A DNA stretch of 64,000 nucleotides. Source: Saposhnikovia divaricata. Lineage: Eukaryota > Streptophyta > Magnoliopsida > Apiales > Apiaceae. Of the stretch, positions 1 through 12,045 are shown piece after piece (the stretch's first letter is position 1; each line of letters opens with the position of its first letter). The translations under genes and the position numbers were made by a program. The stretch spans positions 6,004,001 to 6,068,000 of the forward strand of contig CM071595.1 in NCBI GenBank assembly GCA_036435485.1. Direction: 5' to 3'. The notes beneath the pieces are model-generated. The model did not search any database. It worked only from the letters and a program-made list of their open reading frames with translations, and was not told where the DNA came from.

Positions 1-26
1 TTGAATCTGAAATCCGAAAAATACCC

Positions 27-70
<44 letters not shown>

Positions 71-640
71 TATTTTATATATAATATATTATACATTCTA
101 ATATACATTTTTATAAAATATTATACATGTAATTCAAATTCAATTTTAATAAAACATTTTAATAATTATATATAATATAATTATTTAAGATATATAAATT
201 ATTTATTTATTAGAAATAATCAATAATAATCTAGTGATTAATCTTATCTTTCTCAAAATCAAATTTATTAATATATTTAGGATGTAAATTTCTTTATTTT
301 ACATAAAGTTTTCATTTGTGTTGGTACATTAAAAATTATTAATTTAACATATTTCAGATTTTACTTAATATGTCAATCCGTATAATACGTTATATTTAAC
401 TGATTAATCAGATTTTATTTTTATTTTTGTATAAACATTATTAATGTTGTTTGCTTGTAGCAGTGTTTTTAAACTTACTTACACTATTTTTAATTTTGAA
501 TACCCGAAAAATACCCGATCCGATCCGAAACCCGACGGATTTCGATTTGGATATGGATATGGATTTACTTTTAAAACCCGAAAATATTTGGATTTGAATT
601 TTGCAAAACCAGAGCCGAACCCGATCCGTTGCCATCCCTA
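1..640. mobile_element. Partial hAT-like non-autonomous element, cut by window edge
   Basis: The right arm (about 495-640) is built of CCGAACCCGATCC-type repeats and ends in ...GCCATCCCTA, whose reverse complement TAGGGATGGC is typical of plant hAT-type MITE termini. The first 30 bases carry similar CCGAAAAATACCCG text, probably the opposite arm, so the element starts at or before base 1. The interior is AT-rich with a (TA)n run at 29-66. There is no transposase. The left terminus and target duplication cannot be checked. Confidence 0.55.
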
Positions 641-1401
641 TCTTGTATGTGTACGTGTATATATTGACTTTTTTATAACTTTTTTCATTGACTTTGATTT
701 TTCAAAAATATTTATTATTATTATTATCTTTATCTTTATCTTATTATTAGGTTATTGTTCCATGCAGAATCATTTTCTAGAGAATCGTAGTGAACACTAA
801 TTTTTTGATTCTATAGTAGAATTAAAGGTTTAATTTTTGGTTTTATATAAAAAAGACAATTTTTTTTTATTCTATGATAAAAAAAAAAGGATCAATTTTC
901 CTGATTCTTTGGTAGAACCAAACGTTTAAATTTTTTCTCAAAAAAAATAAATTTTTATTTTTTAAAAAAAACTTAAAAAAACTGCCTGCTGACGTGGCAC
1001 GTCATCACTGATGTTGTGTGCGGCGAGTAATTTTTTTTTTTTGAAAAAATTTGGTTTTACTATAAAATCTGAAAAAATTAGAAGATATTCTACGAGTTAG
1101 TTCTATCTGGAGTGCTACTCATCAATCTATTTCTATAACCAAACCAAACCAAACAAACCCAGTATGTCCCGCTCAGAGCAGGGTCTGGGGAGGGTAGGTT
1201 GTACGCAGACCATGCCCCCACTTTTTAGGGTGAGGAGGCTGTTTCCGTGAAGACCCTCGTCTATGTGCACGACATATACGGTGAGTGATATATACAAAGA
1301 AATTTAAAAGTTATGTGACAAAGTTCACAGCAATACCTGAGCCCATGGCTTTCTCTATCTATCTATTATCTATCTATCTATTATTATATTATATTATTAT
1401 A
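641..1401. other. Non-coding AT-rich spacer with SINE-like piece
   Basis: No gene is visible. It holds A/T homopolymers (860-975), a SINE-like segment (1140-1262) and a TATC/TTA microsatellite (1355-1420) leading into the Helitron. Confidence 0.6.
1140..1262 (+). mobile_element. SINE-like fragment (Au/Angio-domain type)
   Basis: The stretch contains GGGTCTGGGGAGGGTAGG, then GTACGCAG, then ATGCCCCC, then GAGGCTGTTTCC. This order resembles the conserved domain found in several angiosperm SINE families (Au-like SINEs). A second, shorter relative lies at 30885-30960. No pol III box pair or target duplication was resolved, so the ends are approximate. Family assignment is from memory of the consensus. 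Confidence 0.5.
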
Positions 1402-2197
1402 TCTATCTATCTATCTATCAATATATATCAATAAAGGAGGATCGCAGGCGCTTAGGTGGCGTTCTAAAATAGTCTCAATCTATTTTTCTAATTTTTAGAA
1501 TTTTTCGATTTTAAACACTAATAAATATAAAAATATCTTTTAACATATTAGAAGTAGAATAGGTGTTCGAATTTATAGATGATAAGAGTTCGAATTTATA
1601 GGGAAGACGTATAATTAAAAGTTCTATTGGAAGTAAAATAGATATTTAATTATAAGGCATATGATTAAAAGTTATATTAAAAGTAGAATAGGAGTTCAGA
1701 TAAGTACTAATATAAAAATATATTTTACCATATTAGAAGTAAAATAGGTGTTCGAATTTGTACATGAAAAGAGTTCGAAATTATAAGAAAGACATGTAAT
1801 TAGAAGTTCTATTGAAAGCATAATAAATATTTATAAGGCATATGATTTTATATATATATATATATATATAATACTATTCAAACATATAAAATACTTATAA
1901 AATTCCTATTACATAATATTATAATATTAATACATTTATTATATCAATACATTATAATAAATTTATTATAATATTTATACATTATTATATTAATTTTATA
2001 AATGTTTTTATAATAGTATTTATTATAATATTATAATATCTTTATAATTTTTTATAATAGTATTTAATGAATACTATTATAAATTTATTAAAGGAAGACA
2101 TATAAATGTATTAAGAAATAATATTAATATTAATATTATAATAGGAGTTTTTTAGAAAATATAAAATACTATTGCAATATATATATATATAAAGGAG

Positions 2198-2958
2198 GAT
2201 ACGCGAGAGTTTAGGTGGCGCTCTAAGATCGTCTCAATCTATTTTTCTAATTCTCTAGAATTTTAGAATTTAAATACTAATAAATATAAAATTACATTTA
2301 ACATATTAGAAGTTGAATAGGTGTTTGAATTTATAGAGGAAAATAGTTCGAATTTATAGGGAAGACATATGATTAGAAGTTCTATTGAAAATAGAATAAG
2401 TATTTGTAAGGCATATGATTAAAAGTTCTATTCGAAGTAGAATAGGAGTTCGATACGCGAGAGTTTAGGTGGCACTCTAAGATCGTCTCAATCTATTTTT
2501 CTAATTCTCTAGAATTTTAGAATTTAAATACTAATAAATATAAAATTTCATTTAACATATTAGAAGTAGAATAGGTGTTTGAATTTATAGAGGAAAATAG
2601 TTCGAATTTATAGGGAAGACATATGATTAGAAGTTCTATTGGAAATAGAATAAGTATTTGTAAGGCATATGATTAAAAGTTCTATTCGAAGTAGAATAGG
2701 AGTTCGATACGCGAGAGTTTAGGTGGCGCTCTAAGATCGTCTCAATCTATTTTTCGAATTCTCTAGAATTTTAGAATTTAAATACTAATAAATATAAAAT
2801 TTCATTTAACATATTAGAAGTAGAATAGGTGTTTGAATTTATAGCGGAAAATAGTTCGAATTTATAGGGAAGACATATGATTAGAAGTTCTATTGGAAAT
2901 AGAATAAGTATTTGTAAGGCATATGATTAAAAGTTCTATTCGAAGTAGAATAGGAGTT
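2198..2958 (+). repeat. Three tandem copies of a 254-bp unit
   Basis: Copies begin at 2198, 2452 and 2706, each opening with GATACGCGAGAGTTTAGGTGG. They differ by only a few substitutions (e.g. TCTAATT/TCGAATT, AGAGG/AGCGG). A diverged relative of the same opening lies at 1438-1500 near the Helitron 5' end, so the array appears to be an amplification of Helitron 5' sequence. Confidence 0.85.
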
Positions 2959-2974
2959 CGAATTTATAGAGAAT

Positions 2975-5500
2975 AAGAGTTCAAATTTATAGAAAAAACA
3001 TATAAATAAAAGTTCTATTAGAAGTAGAATAGGTGTTTGAATATATAGAGCAGACATACAATTAAATATTTTATAGAAAGTACGATCTTCTTAAATTATA
3101 CTTTTTTATATAAGTTAATTATACTTTGATTAGAAAAATTTATTCATAAATTCAATACTATTATTATAAAAAAAGTCATCGTATTTAAAAAGTAAAGAAT
3201 TGATGTGTTAAAATAATAAAATAACATTCTTATATAAGAATCCTAAATAAATATAGAAGTATCTATAATATAAAGAGAAAATAATGCTTTCATTTTCTAA
3301 ATCTCCATAAATTTTAGAAAGTCTAGAGAAAGTATAAGTTGAAATTCACTCTATTTTTAGGTTTTGATTTTAAGGAAAAATGTTGTTGTGTAAGATATGT
3401 ATCATCAATAACATGTAATGAAGTTGGAATTTCGATCCCAGACGAGAACGGCTCGAAAGTGTTTAACGGGAAGACGGCTCACTATAAAAGATTGTATTAG
3501 TTATTAAAATAACACATTGATGTTATAAATTTTATTTTATATTATTAAATATATTATAAGTAGAATAGGTGTTCGAATTTATAGAGGAGAAGAGTTCAAA
3601 TTTATGGGAAAGACATATGATTAGAAGTTCTATTGAAAGTAGAATAAGTATTTATAAGGCATAATGGCAGTAGAATAGGAGTTCGGATTTATAAAGAATA
3701 AGAGTTTAAATTTATAGAAAAAACACATAAATAAAAGTTTTATTAGAAGTATAATAGGTATTTGAATATATAGAGAGACATATAATTAAATATTTCATAG
3801 AAAGTACGATCTTCTTAAATTATACTTTTTTTATATAAGTTAATTATACTTCTATTACGAAAATTTATTCATAAATCCAATACTATTGTCATAAAAAAAG
3901 TCACCGTATTTAAAAATAAAAAAAATAATAAATTGATGTGTTAACATTATAAAAGAACATTCTCATGAAGGAATCCTAAATAAATATAGTAGTATCTATA
4001 ATATAAAGAGAAAATAAGATATGTTTTCATTTTCTAAATCTCCATAAATTTTAGAAAGTGTAGAGAAAGTATAAATTGGAATTCACTCTATTTTTAGGTT
4101 TTGATTTTTAGAAAAAAAAGTTGTTGCGTAAGATAAGTATCATCAATAATATGTAATGAAGTTGGAATTTCGATCACAAACGAGAGCGGCTCGAAACGCG
4201 TTTAATGGGAAGACGGCTCACTATAAAAGATTGTATTAGCTGATAAAATATCATATTGATGTTATAAATTTTATTTTATTTTTAGGACTTGATTTTTATG
4301 GATAAACATTATCATAGGAGTGATATATGTAAAAGTTAGATTTTTTGTCTTAACGAGATAGTGGATCAATAGTAATAACCGTGTTTAACGATAAAGCAAT
4401 TCATTATTGAAGACCGTATAAAAGATGATTGAATAAAATAAATACAAGAGTATATATAATATAAAGAGAAAATAAGACATGTTTTCGTTTTCTATAACTC
4501 CCTAAACTTTAGAAAGTCTAGAGAAAGTATAAATTGGAATTCACTCTTGGTTTTATTTTAAGAAAAAAAATTGTTGTGTAGGATAAGTATCATCAATAAT
4601 ATGTAATGAAGTTGGAATTTTGATCCCAAACGAGAGCGGCTCGAAACGTGTTTAACGGGAAAACGACTCACTATAAACGATTGTATTAGCTATTAAAATA
4701 TCATATTTATTTTATTTTTAGGATTTGATTTTTATGGATAAACATTATCATACAAGTGATATATGTAAAAGTTAGGTTTTTGGTTTTAACGAGAGAGCGG
4801 ATCAATGGTAATAACTGTGTTTAACGAGAAAGCGGTTTATTATAGAAGACCATATACAAGATGTTTGAATATATAAAGAATACATAAAATAATATGTTTT
4901 ATTGGGAGTAGAATATGAGGACCGCGGAGACGTCTTATACGATTTTTTAAAACTATTTATCTTTTTTTCTAGAAATCCTTATTTTAACTTTTTTATATAA
5001 GTTAATTATACTTGCATTAGAAAAATATATCCATAAATTTAATATTATTCCCGTAATGAAAAATCTTCGTATTTTGATATTTTTTTTTTGATATATTAAC
5101 ATAACAGAAAGACATTCCCATGCGGAAGCTGTAAATAAATACATGAATATCTATAATATGCAGAAAAAATAAGATGTATTTTCATCTTTTAAAACTCCAT
5201 AAATATTAGAAAGTTTAAAGAATATAAAAATTGGAATTTGCTCTTTTTATATAATGAAGTTAGAATTTCGGTTCATAATAAGAGCGGCTCGAAAAGTATT
5301 TAATGGGAAGACGGCTCATTTGAAAAGATTGTATTAGCTATTAGAATTTGATACTTATGTCATAATTTTTTTTATTTTTACGGTTCGATTTTATGGATAA
5401 AAATTATTATATAAGTCTTTATAATATAAATTATATGTTAAAATTGGAATTTCGGTTTTAACGGGAGAGCGGCTCAATCGAGAAAATCGTGTTTAACAAG
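2975..5500 (+). repeat. Long diverged repeats with recurring GAGAGCGGCTC motif
   Basis: A unit of roughly 700 bp (about 2980-3535) recurs at 3700-4270 and in shorter, more diverged forms after 4440 and 4930. Each unit includes GAAGTTGGAATTTCGATC, then a GAGAGCGGCTCGAA-like block, then GTTTAACGGGAAGACGGCTC. The block is seen near 3425, 4160, 4345 (diverged), 4615, 4775, 5270 and 5450. No coding potential; an ORF at 4953-5144 is not convincing. Confidence 0.75.
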
Positions 5501-5637
5501 AAATTTTTCTTGATTCATTAGAAAAGATTATTTAATTATTAAACTTTAATATTAATATTATAATATAACATAAATATATTGAATTTTTTTTAAAATGTTG
5601 TAACGCCGCCGCGAAGCGCGGCTTTATCGACTAGTTA

Positions 5638-6498
5638 TCTATATAAAGGAAATTCCCCGGGCGTTTGATGGAGCACTAGAATAGCTCGATTCATATTTAT
5701 CTAATTTTCTAGAGCTCCTCTATTTTAAATAACTAAAATAAAATATCCTTCTTTATGCCCTATATTTTAGAAAATAAATCAAAACTTCCCTTTTTAACAT
5801 TAATATAAACATTAACATAAACTTCTCAATTTTAAATAATGAAAATTACAACTTCCTTCTTTAGTACCTATTTTTTTAGAAAAGAAGTCAAATCTTCATT
5901 TTTTTAACATTAACGTTAACATATTCAGATATGGTTCATGTATGGTATGGTCCAAACAAGTCAAGGTGTACCATATGATATGGTTCATCAATTGAGGATT
6001 CATATTTACTCTTGAATGATGTCCTTCTCTGTTTAGCCTTCTGACAAGCATCACAGAATCCTTGTTATATATAAAGCAAAACCCCGGGAGCTCCAAAATC
6101 GCTCGAATCATATTTATCTATTTTTATAGAGCTACTCAATTTTAATTCGAATTTCCTTATTTACATTCTAATTTATAGAAAAACAACGAATATATAAAAT
6201 TAACCCTATTTAGAAAATTAAATTTCCTTATTTACATTCGAATTCATAGAAAAGACAAGAAATATATAAAACTCAAACCTACTTTGGATTTACTAAAGAA
6301 TATATTAAAGAATCATGGTTCCATCTGGATATTTTGCTACCTTTGAATTGGAATTACTACTTTGGATTTTGGTCATTGATGCCTTTGATGTTTTTCAATA
6401 TCTTATTAATTGGCTGAAAAAATCATCTAATTTGATTAAACTAAGTGTGCCCTCTGCAGGGCTGTAACCAAAGCAGGAAGGTAAAAGTAAAAGTGACC
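5638..6498 (+). mobile_element. Helitron-type 5' ends, incomplete
   Basis: Three bases after the preceding Helitron's CTAG a new 5'-like end begins (A|TCTATATAAAGGAAATTCCCC, 5638). A related copy begins near 6064 (ATATATAAAGCAAAACCCC). Both continue into AGCTCGA...ATTTATCTA...AGAGCT text. No matching 3' hairpin/CTAG end was found before the LINE at 6499, so these are fragments or nested copies. Sequence like 6140-6260 reappears at 63140-63240. No gene is seen here. Confidence 0.5.
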
Positions 6499-9262
6499 CT
6501 TTTTTCTTTTTTGCTAAATAAAAATGTATTAAAAGAAGAAAAACTTTGCAGAAATAGGAGCGTACCCCAGCCAACCCAAAAAACCTGACCTCCTAAACAA
6601 TAGGAGAATCAAAATTACCAAAAGCCTAACAAGCTACGCAAGTAATAAAACTAAAGAAGCATCTTTGGTTACTTGTTTTTTAAATCTACTACAAGAGTGC
6701 AACTTTTCTTTGAACATTTGTTTGACTCGAGCAACAGAATGAGCTACATCTGCATGACCAGTTTGATTGTGGATGCGATGATTCCTCTCTCTCCAGATTT
6801 GGTAGACAGTGATGTTGAGAAACAGAACAGCAAGCTTCAAACGCCAACCTGAGACACCATTCAATATAATTCTGCCCTGAAGATATTCTGACCATTCTTC
6901 AACAAATTGAAAAGGACATGAAGAAAGCAAGCTAGAAATGTAGTTACAGTCTGCAAAAATGTGCTTTGCCGATTCATCATCTGTACCACATAAAACACAA
7001 CGAGGATGAACCCTCATCCCAAATCGTATCATTCTGTCTTTAGTTAACAATCTGTCCTTAACAGCCAACCACATAATAAAGGAGCATTTCGGAATGTAAA
7101 GAGGATGCCATACTAAATGATACCAAGTAGGAAAAGAACCTGAAGTTCTAATACTGTTCCAAACGTGATTAAGAGAGACCTTAGGAGCCTGGAGACCATC
7201 CCAACTAATCTTGTCCGCTGCTTGAACCTGGGAGTTTAAGATTTGATTACACAAAGCCAGCAAGTCCGCATGATTCGAGGAAGGTAAAGACCAGTTGTTA
7301 TCTGGCATGAAAGATCCAACCTTAGCAAACAACGAAGAATCAGCTGAAGAAATTATGCTGGCCTGGAATTGGTGAATTAAAGGAGAACCACTGAGCCAGG
7401 GGTCATGCCAAAGTAAGAAACCCGAGTTTCTACCCACCGTATAATTTATGAGAAGATTTGCTTTAGGACGAGCATTCAATATTTTTCTAACACACCATGA
7501 ACTCTTGTAAGGCATTTTTGCCGTCCAAAAAGCTTTGTTACGAACATTTATGGAACCAGTTAACCCAAATACTAGTCTCCCCCGGTTGAATAAGGCGCCA
7601 CAATTGATAGAGAATAGAGGAAAGATTCCACTCTGCCATATTTCGAATTCCAAGACCTCCCTCCTGCTTTGGTAAACAACAGTCATCCCAAGAAACCTTG
7701 TAGTTGCAGGTATGTGTCCTTGTGCCACCCCAAAGAAATTTAGCCAGCAATGATTGAGTTTCTTTAAGAACACTTTTAGGAAGGAAAATATACATCGCCC
7801 AAAAACCCTGAAAGCTGGAAAGAACCGATTTGATTAATTGTAATCTGCCAGCATACGATAGAAAGTTCGAGGTCCAAACCTCAATTCTGTCACACAGCTT
7901 CCGAACCAGGGGAATATAATCGTGGGAAGTAAGCTTTCCCGTGATTAAAGGAAGACCTAGATATCGCATAGGGAGAGTACCTTCACTAAACCCAGTAGCA
8001 GCAAGAATGTTAAGCTTTTCTCACTGCTTTGCATTTCCAAAAAAACAAGTTCTTTTTTGCACATTAGGCTTTAGCCCAGAGATAGAAGAAAATTTGTTAA
8101 CTCCCTTCATTAAGATATCAACTGAATCCTTTTCAGCTTTGCAGAACAAGAGAACATCGTCAGCAAAAATAATATGTGAGAGCTTGATGTCTTTTGTTCG
8201 CCAATGAAACTTGAATCTCGATTCAGAAATGGCTTTTGCGATGCAAGCTGAGAATACTTCCATGGCTAGAACAAACAAATACGGAGAGATAGAGTCACCT
8301 TGCCGCAGCCCAGATTCTCCTTTAAAGTAGCCCTCAAGCGAGCCGTTGATTTTTACAGAATACATACTAGAACAGATGCAAGTCATTACCCATTGAACGT
8401 ATCTAGTTGGAAAACCCATTCGAATCAGCACTTCCTTTAAAAACTTCCAGTTTAGAGAATCAAAAGCCTTGTGGATATCTAGTTTTATAGTACACCTGGC
8501 TGCCCCACTATTGAGGTGATATCCTTTGCAAAGAGCTTGAGCAAGCATGATATTGTCACCTATTGAACGCTTTGGGATGAAGGCAGTTTGATTCGGAAAG
8601 ATCAAAGAACCAAGGATCCTTTTCATACGCATTGCAAGAAGCTTAGATATACACTTGTAAATAACATTACAACAAGAAATGGGACGGAAATGAGACATTC
8701 TTGTAGGATTCTCTTGCTTAGGAACTAAAGCGATAGCTGCTGAATTTATACTCCGAGGAAGATGCAGAGAGTCAAGGAAATATCTAATAGCATTTGTAAC
8801 ATCATCTTTTATTATATTCCAGGCCTTCACATAAAATTAAGCCGTGAAGCCGTCCGGCCCAGGGCACTTATTCTTCGCCATTTTACAAAACACTTTTCTG
8901 ATGTCCTCATTGGAGAAAGGAGCAATAAGAGATTCAGCTTGATCAACAGTAATTTTTGGCAGTTGGAGATCTTCAGGAATATCATCCACTTCTACAGAGT
9001 TACCCAATGAATTTTTGAAAAAATTCACTGCTATATCAGACACCTCCTCGTGAGTATTAAATACATGGCCCTGGTCATCTTCAATGGCAAATAACTTATT
9101 AGTATTCCACCGACCTCGACAGTAGTTGAAGAAAAATTTGTTATTTCCGTCCCCTTTCTTAAGCCAATGAATTCTAGATTTTTGAGAGAGCAGTTCTTCT
9201 TCTTGTTGTAAAGCAGACTTGTAATTATCAATTAGTCTAGCTTCTTCCTCGAGCTGAAGGAA
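6499..9262 (-). pseudogene. L1-type LINE, 5'-truncated, ORF2 reverse transcriptase remnant
   Basis: Read on the minus strand, the element starts inside ORF2. There is a stretch with WLKKGD and NNKFFFN (9230-9060), then NKCPGPDG (about 8850), the reverse transcriptase core (8830-8021) with FRPIS, LDIHKAFDS, GLRQGDSISP and the catalytic FADD, then the thumb/connection (7969-7538). A C-terminal zf-RVT zinc finger (CVLCG...KHIFADC) lies in 7400-6900. It ends in an A-rich tail (AAAAAAGAAAAAA on the minus strand, 6500-6512). The endonuclease domain is absent. Frameshifts near 8000 and 7750 and a stop near 8835 show it is dead. Non-LTR elements of this type are typically 5'-truncated on insertion. 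Confidence 0.9.
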
Positions 9263-10448
9263 GGGATGTCAGGCAACTCGTTTCTCCCAATGGTGAATGT
9301 ATGGAGTATTTCCAAGCTTTAAAAGGACCAGATGCAGTTACCAAAGTAATTACCATGAGCAGGAGATAGGTTGTATGTAGCAGTAAGAAGAAGCGTGGGA
9401 ACATGGTTATCAGTTGGTCCAGAACATGCATATGATCTGTCATATATGTATTGTGTATACCTAACTTCTCTCGCAGAAACATTAGCTACTACAAACTACC
9501 ATTTTAGAATATGTTTATGTTTTTCTGTATCATGTGATTTCTCTCTTATTAAGATTTCTAGTCCTAACAAAAGTTCAACATGTTAACAACGATATATTCT
9601 ACAAACTACCATATTGCATGTTAGCCAATGCTTAAAGCTCCAGATAATAGAACTACTGCATTACTATAAGAATGATAATGTTATAAACATCACAAGCCTT
9701 ACCAGATAATCAAATCCTAATCATGAGATTATGCCTCTATTGAAAACACAGTGACACCAATAAACTGCCAGGTATTACTCTGAAATATGTGGTCTCTCCT
9801 TTGGCTTCCATCCTTCTGCAAGCAGACCTGATTCAACACGAACTACAATACAGCAGACAGTGAGAAAATAAAAAAAAAACATGTGTCCAAATTAAATAAA
9901 AAATGAGAGGAAGAAGGTGCTTTCGTATAGCTATGGATTAAAAGGACTGAACAAACTACAAAGATGGGGGACAGTAATCTCCAATTCTTAATTCCATCTG
10001 TCCTTTTCTACCTCTGCAATTTGTGTGTGCCCAAACGTACTAATTTAATCAAAAAAATAACCCGAGCAAACAAAATAACAAAAAATAATCAGTTGCCCTT
10101 ATATATTTTTAATTAGTAGCATCGATGAGAATACTACTTGAAGAGATTAAAAATGATCATTACCACTTGCACCTGTTCTGTGAGTGCATGAAGAGCTAAG
10201 ATACACCTACACATATATATGGGGAATACCATATATATTTGCAATTGGCAGAAATAGTAGAGACAAAGGAGGGAAGGAGAACAGTTGCATGAACTAACTG
10301 CATAGCAGGACACATAAGGGGGCAAGCTGGTTATTATGGTCATTTTATTTGCAATTGGCAGCTATCTTTTCAAGTTTGTGTTTCTTATACTCAAACCAAA
10401 AGTGAGCATAAGCATCCAGACGAATAAAATGCAAAAAATAAATATGGT
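9263..10448. other. Spacer with one possible terminal exon
   Basis: No gene is recognised. On the minus strand 9842-9775 could be a terminal exon. A pyrimidine-rich tract ending in TAG at 9843 precedes an open frame ending ...GWKPKERPHISE-stop. I do not recognise the protein and see no upstream exon, so this is only a suggestion. The rest is AT-rich with no coding signal. Confidence 0.3.
9775..9842 (-). other. Candidate terminal exon, unrecognised
   Basis: A T-rich tract and AG at 9843-9844 (minus strand) precede about 21 codons ending in TAA at 9777-9775. The peptide is basic/acidic mixed and lacks low complexity. No partner exon was found. It could equally be chance. Confidence 0.2.
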
Positions 10449-12045
10449 AACTCAAGCTATTATTTAAAGGCTGATCTCAAGCAACCACATAAATGGGAGC
10501 CACTTAAGAACTAACGCGAAAAAAAGAGACTTTGCAGCTCATTTAACATGACCCTGACACGAGCCAACTTGGAAATTGTTCTCCAATTGATTCTTGATAG
10601 AATTTAGTAGCTGCGACATAAAGAGTACCCCAACATACTTGTCACTGTAGTCAAAGAAAAATTGAAATTTGAAGGACTAAATTAAGTGAACACATACAGA
10701 ACTAATTGAAGGTAACATCCGCATAAATATAGTAGATGAGAATGTATAGGGGTTAAACGAGCTTGTAAATAACATGTCTACATGTTTTCAATAAATACCA
10801 CAACTGAGAAAATACAACCAGAATACACTAAATACACTAATAAGGTTTGTAGCTCTAAATACCCGCACATTCAGCTTGAATTTTTCAAGGCTGAATATCT
10901 GATCTAAAAAATAATATCACATCCTCCGAATGACTTAAAAACCAGTTATATGTAATTGCAAGGTAATTCGAGTGCAAACTCGCAGAGTGTTGGCAAACTA
11001 CATGCCTTACCACTACCATCATCCCCTACATGAAATTTGAAACCTATACCAGTATTTTGAAAGTTTAAAAAAAAATGGTAATCTCTGAAAGAAATAAAAT
11101 AAAGCTCAAAATAAAAATAGGGCAGAAATCTATATACATAACAAACCATAAACCATTAGCACATACATACATAACAAACCATAAACCATTCAGCATAGAG
11201 TGCTTCTACGATGGAGATTTCAAGCAACAGAAAGCTATATATGCCTTAGTGAGTTTGCTCTAATATTACCATCATCCATTGGATCTTACAACAGAAAGAA
11301 GCACCTTGCAGCCAAGCCGGAGGGTTTACCAAGCCAGAGGGTTTGCCAGATATAGATTAAACCTCAGCCAAGCCAGAGGGTTGCCAGATATAGATTAAAC
11401 TGAAGTACGAGTTGATGAAGTATATTTTAAAATTTGTATATTTTACATCATGAGTTAAATGAGTTTCTAGTTGTAAGTAAATAGATCTTTAGCTTGGCAA
11501 ATGGATACTAATACTTGCATTGTTAGCAAATAACAATAACAGGAAACTACGAAAACGAGTGAATAACCATCAAAACTAGAAAAGGAAAATAGAACTTTGT
11601 TCAAAGAGTGCAAGTTATAATAAAATATGTAAACTAAAACCAATCTCGTTAAAACTGAAAGGAACAATAGTTAGAGGGTGCAAGTGATAATATTAGCTTA
11701 AATGAAACTTCATTTCTTGTTCAACAGTAATAGAGTACAAGTAAGAAAAATTCATTTCTTCTTTTCAAAGTGAGCGCAAGAGATAAAAAAAAAAAAAATA
11801 ATAAGTATCAAGGGCTTCAAAAACACTACTGCAAGTTTTGGAAAACAACATTTTGAAAAATTGTGAATATTCATTCCTCTATTCATCTGGCACACGGAAA
11901 CCACCAACAGTCGTGACATATTCTCGCATTATAGGTTCCAACATTACAACTTCAACTGGATTGAACTCCCTCCATCCATGATAGTTAGCAAATAAATTGT
12001 GGAAGGTTATCCAGGAGGAAACTTTTCAATTGTGGAGTAACCGTA
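10449..12045 (-). repeat. Tandem-duplicate copy A of the fusion-gene 3' region
   Basis: This block closely matches 12046 onward: CTCAAGCTATTATTTAAAG at 10451 and 12048, and the same order of landmarks to the last exon. It ends with a copy of the last exon of the fusion gene (11890-11996) joined directly to a copy of part of its exon 5 (11997-12044, matching 15158-15204). It is therefore a tandem duplicate of about 12046-15204 with some 1.7 kb deleted internally. It also carries a short GCCAAGCCAGAGGG / GATATAGATTAAAC minisatellite (11310-11400). Confidence 0.8.
11890..12044 (-). pseudogene. Decayed fusion-gene remnant: exon 10 piece joined to exon 5 piece
   Basis: On the minus strand 12044-11997 matches coding exon 5 of the gene at 13305-16247 and 11996-11890 matches exon 10. 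The introns and exons between are missing, so the join is a deletion and not splicing. The normal stop after ...RVPE is changed: GAG became GAT and the frame runs two codons further to TAG. It cannot encode a working product. Confidence 0.75.

Larger units (their letters stand above)
1402..5634 (+). mobile_element. Helitron, non-autonomous, rich in internal repeats
   Basis: The 3' end is canonical. A perfect 6-bp GC hairpin (GCCGCG-AAG-CGCGGC, 5608-5622) is followed by eight bases and CTAG (5631-5634), then T. The proposed 5' end is A|TC in a TATC repeat at 1401/1402, followed by ATCAATAAAGGAGG and a GGTGGCG-TCTAA block that recurs inside. The exact 5' base is uncertain because of the microsatellite. 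No Rep/helicase ORF is visible; the interior is tandem repeats only. Helitrons make no target duplication and insert between A and T, which fits here. Confidence 0.65.

Noticed and set aside
444..800. 118-codon plus-strand frame
   Set aside because: Runs through hAT-like arm repeats and poly-Ile/Phe text; no homology.
2198..2958. CRISPR-like repeat array
   Set aside because: Units are contiguous 254-bp tandem repeats without spacers, in a eukaryotic Helitron.
9237..9482. 81-codon minus frame near the LINE 5' edge
   Set aside because: Low-complexity hydrophobic stretches; part overlaps the LINE in another frame; no family recognised.
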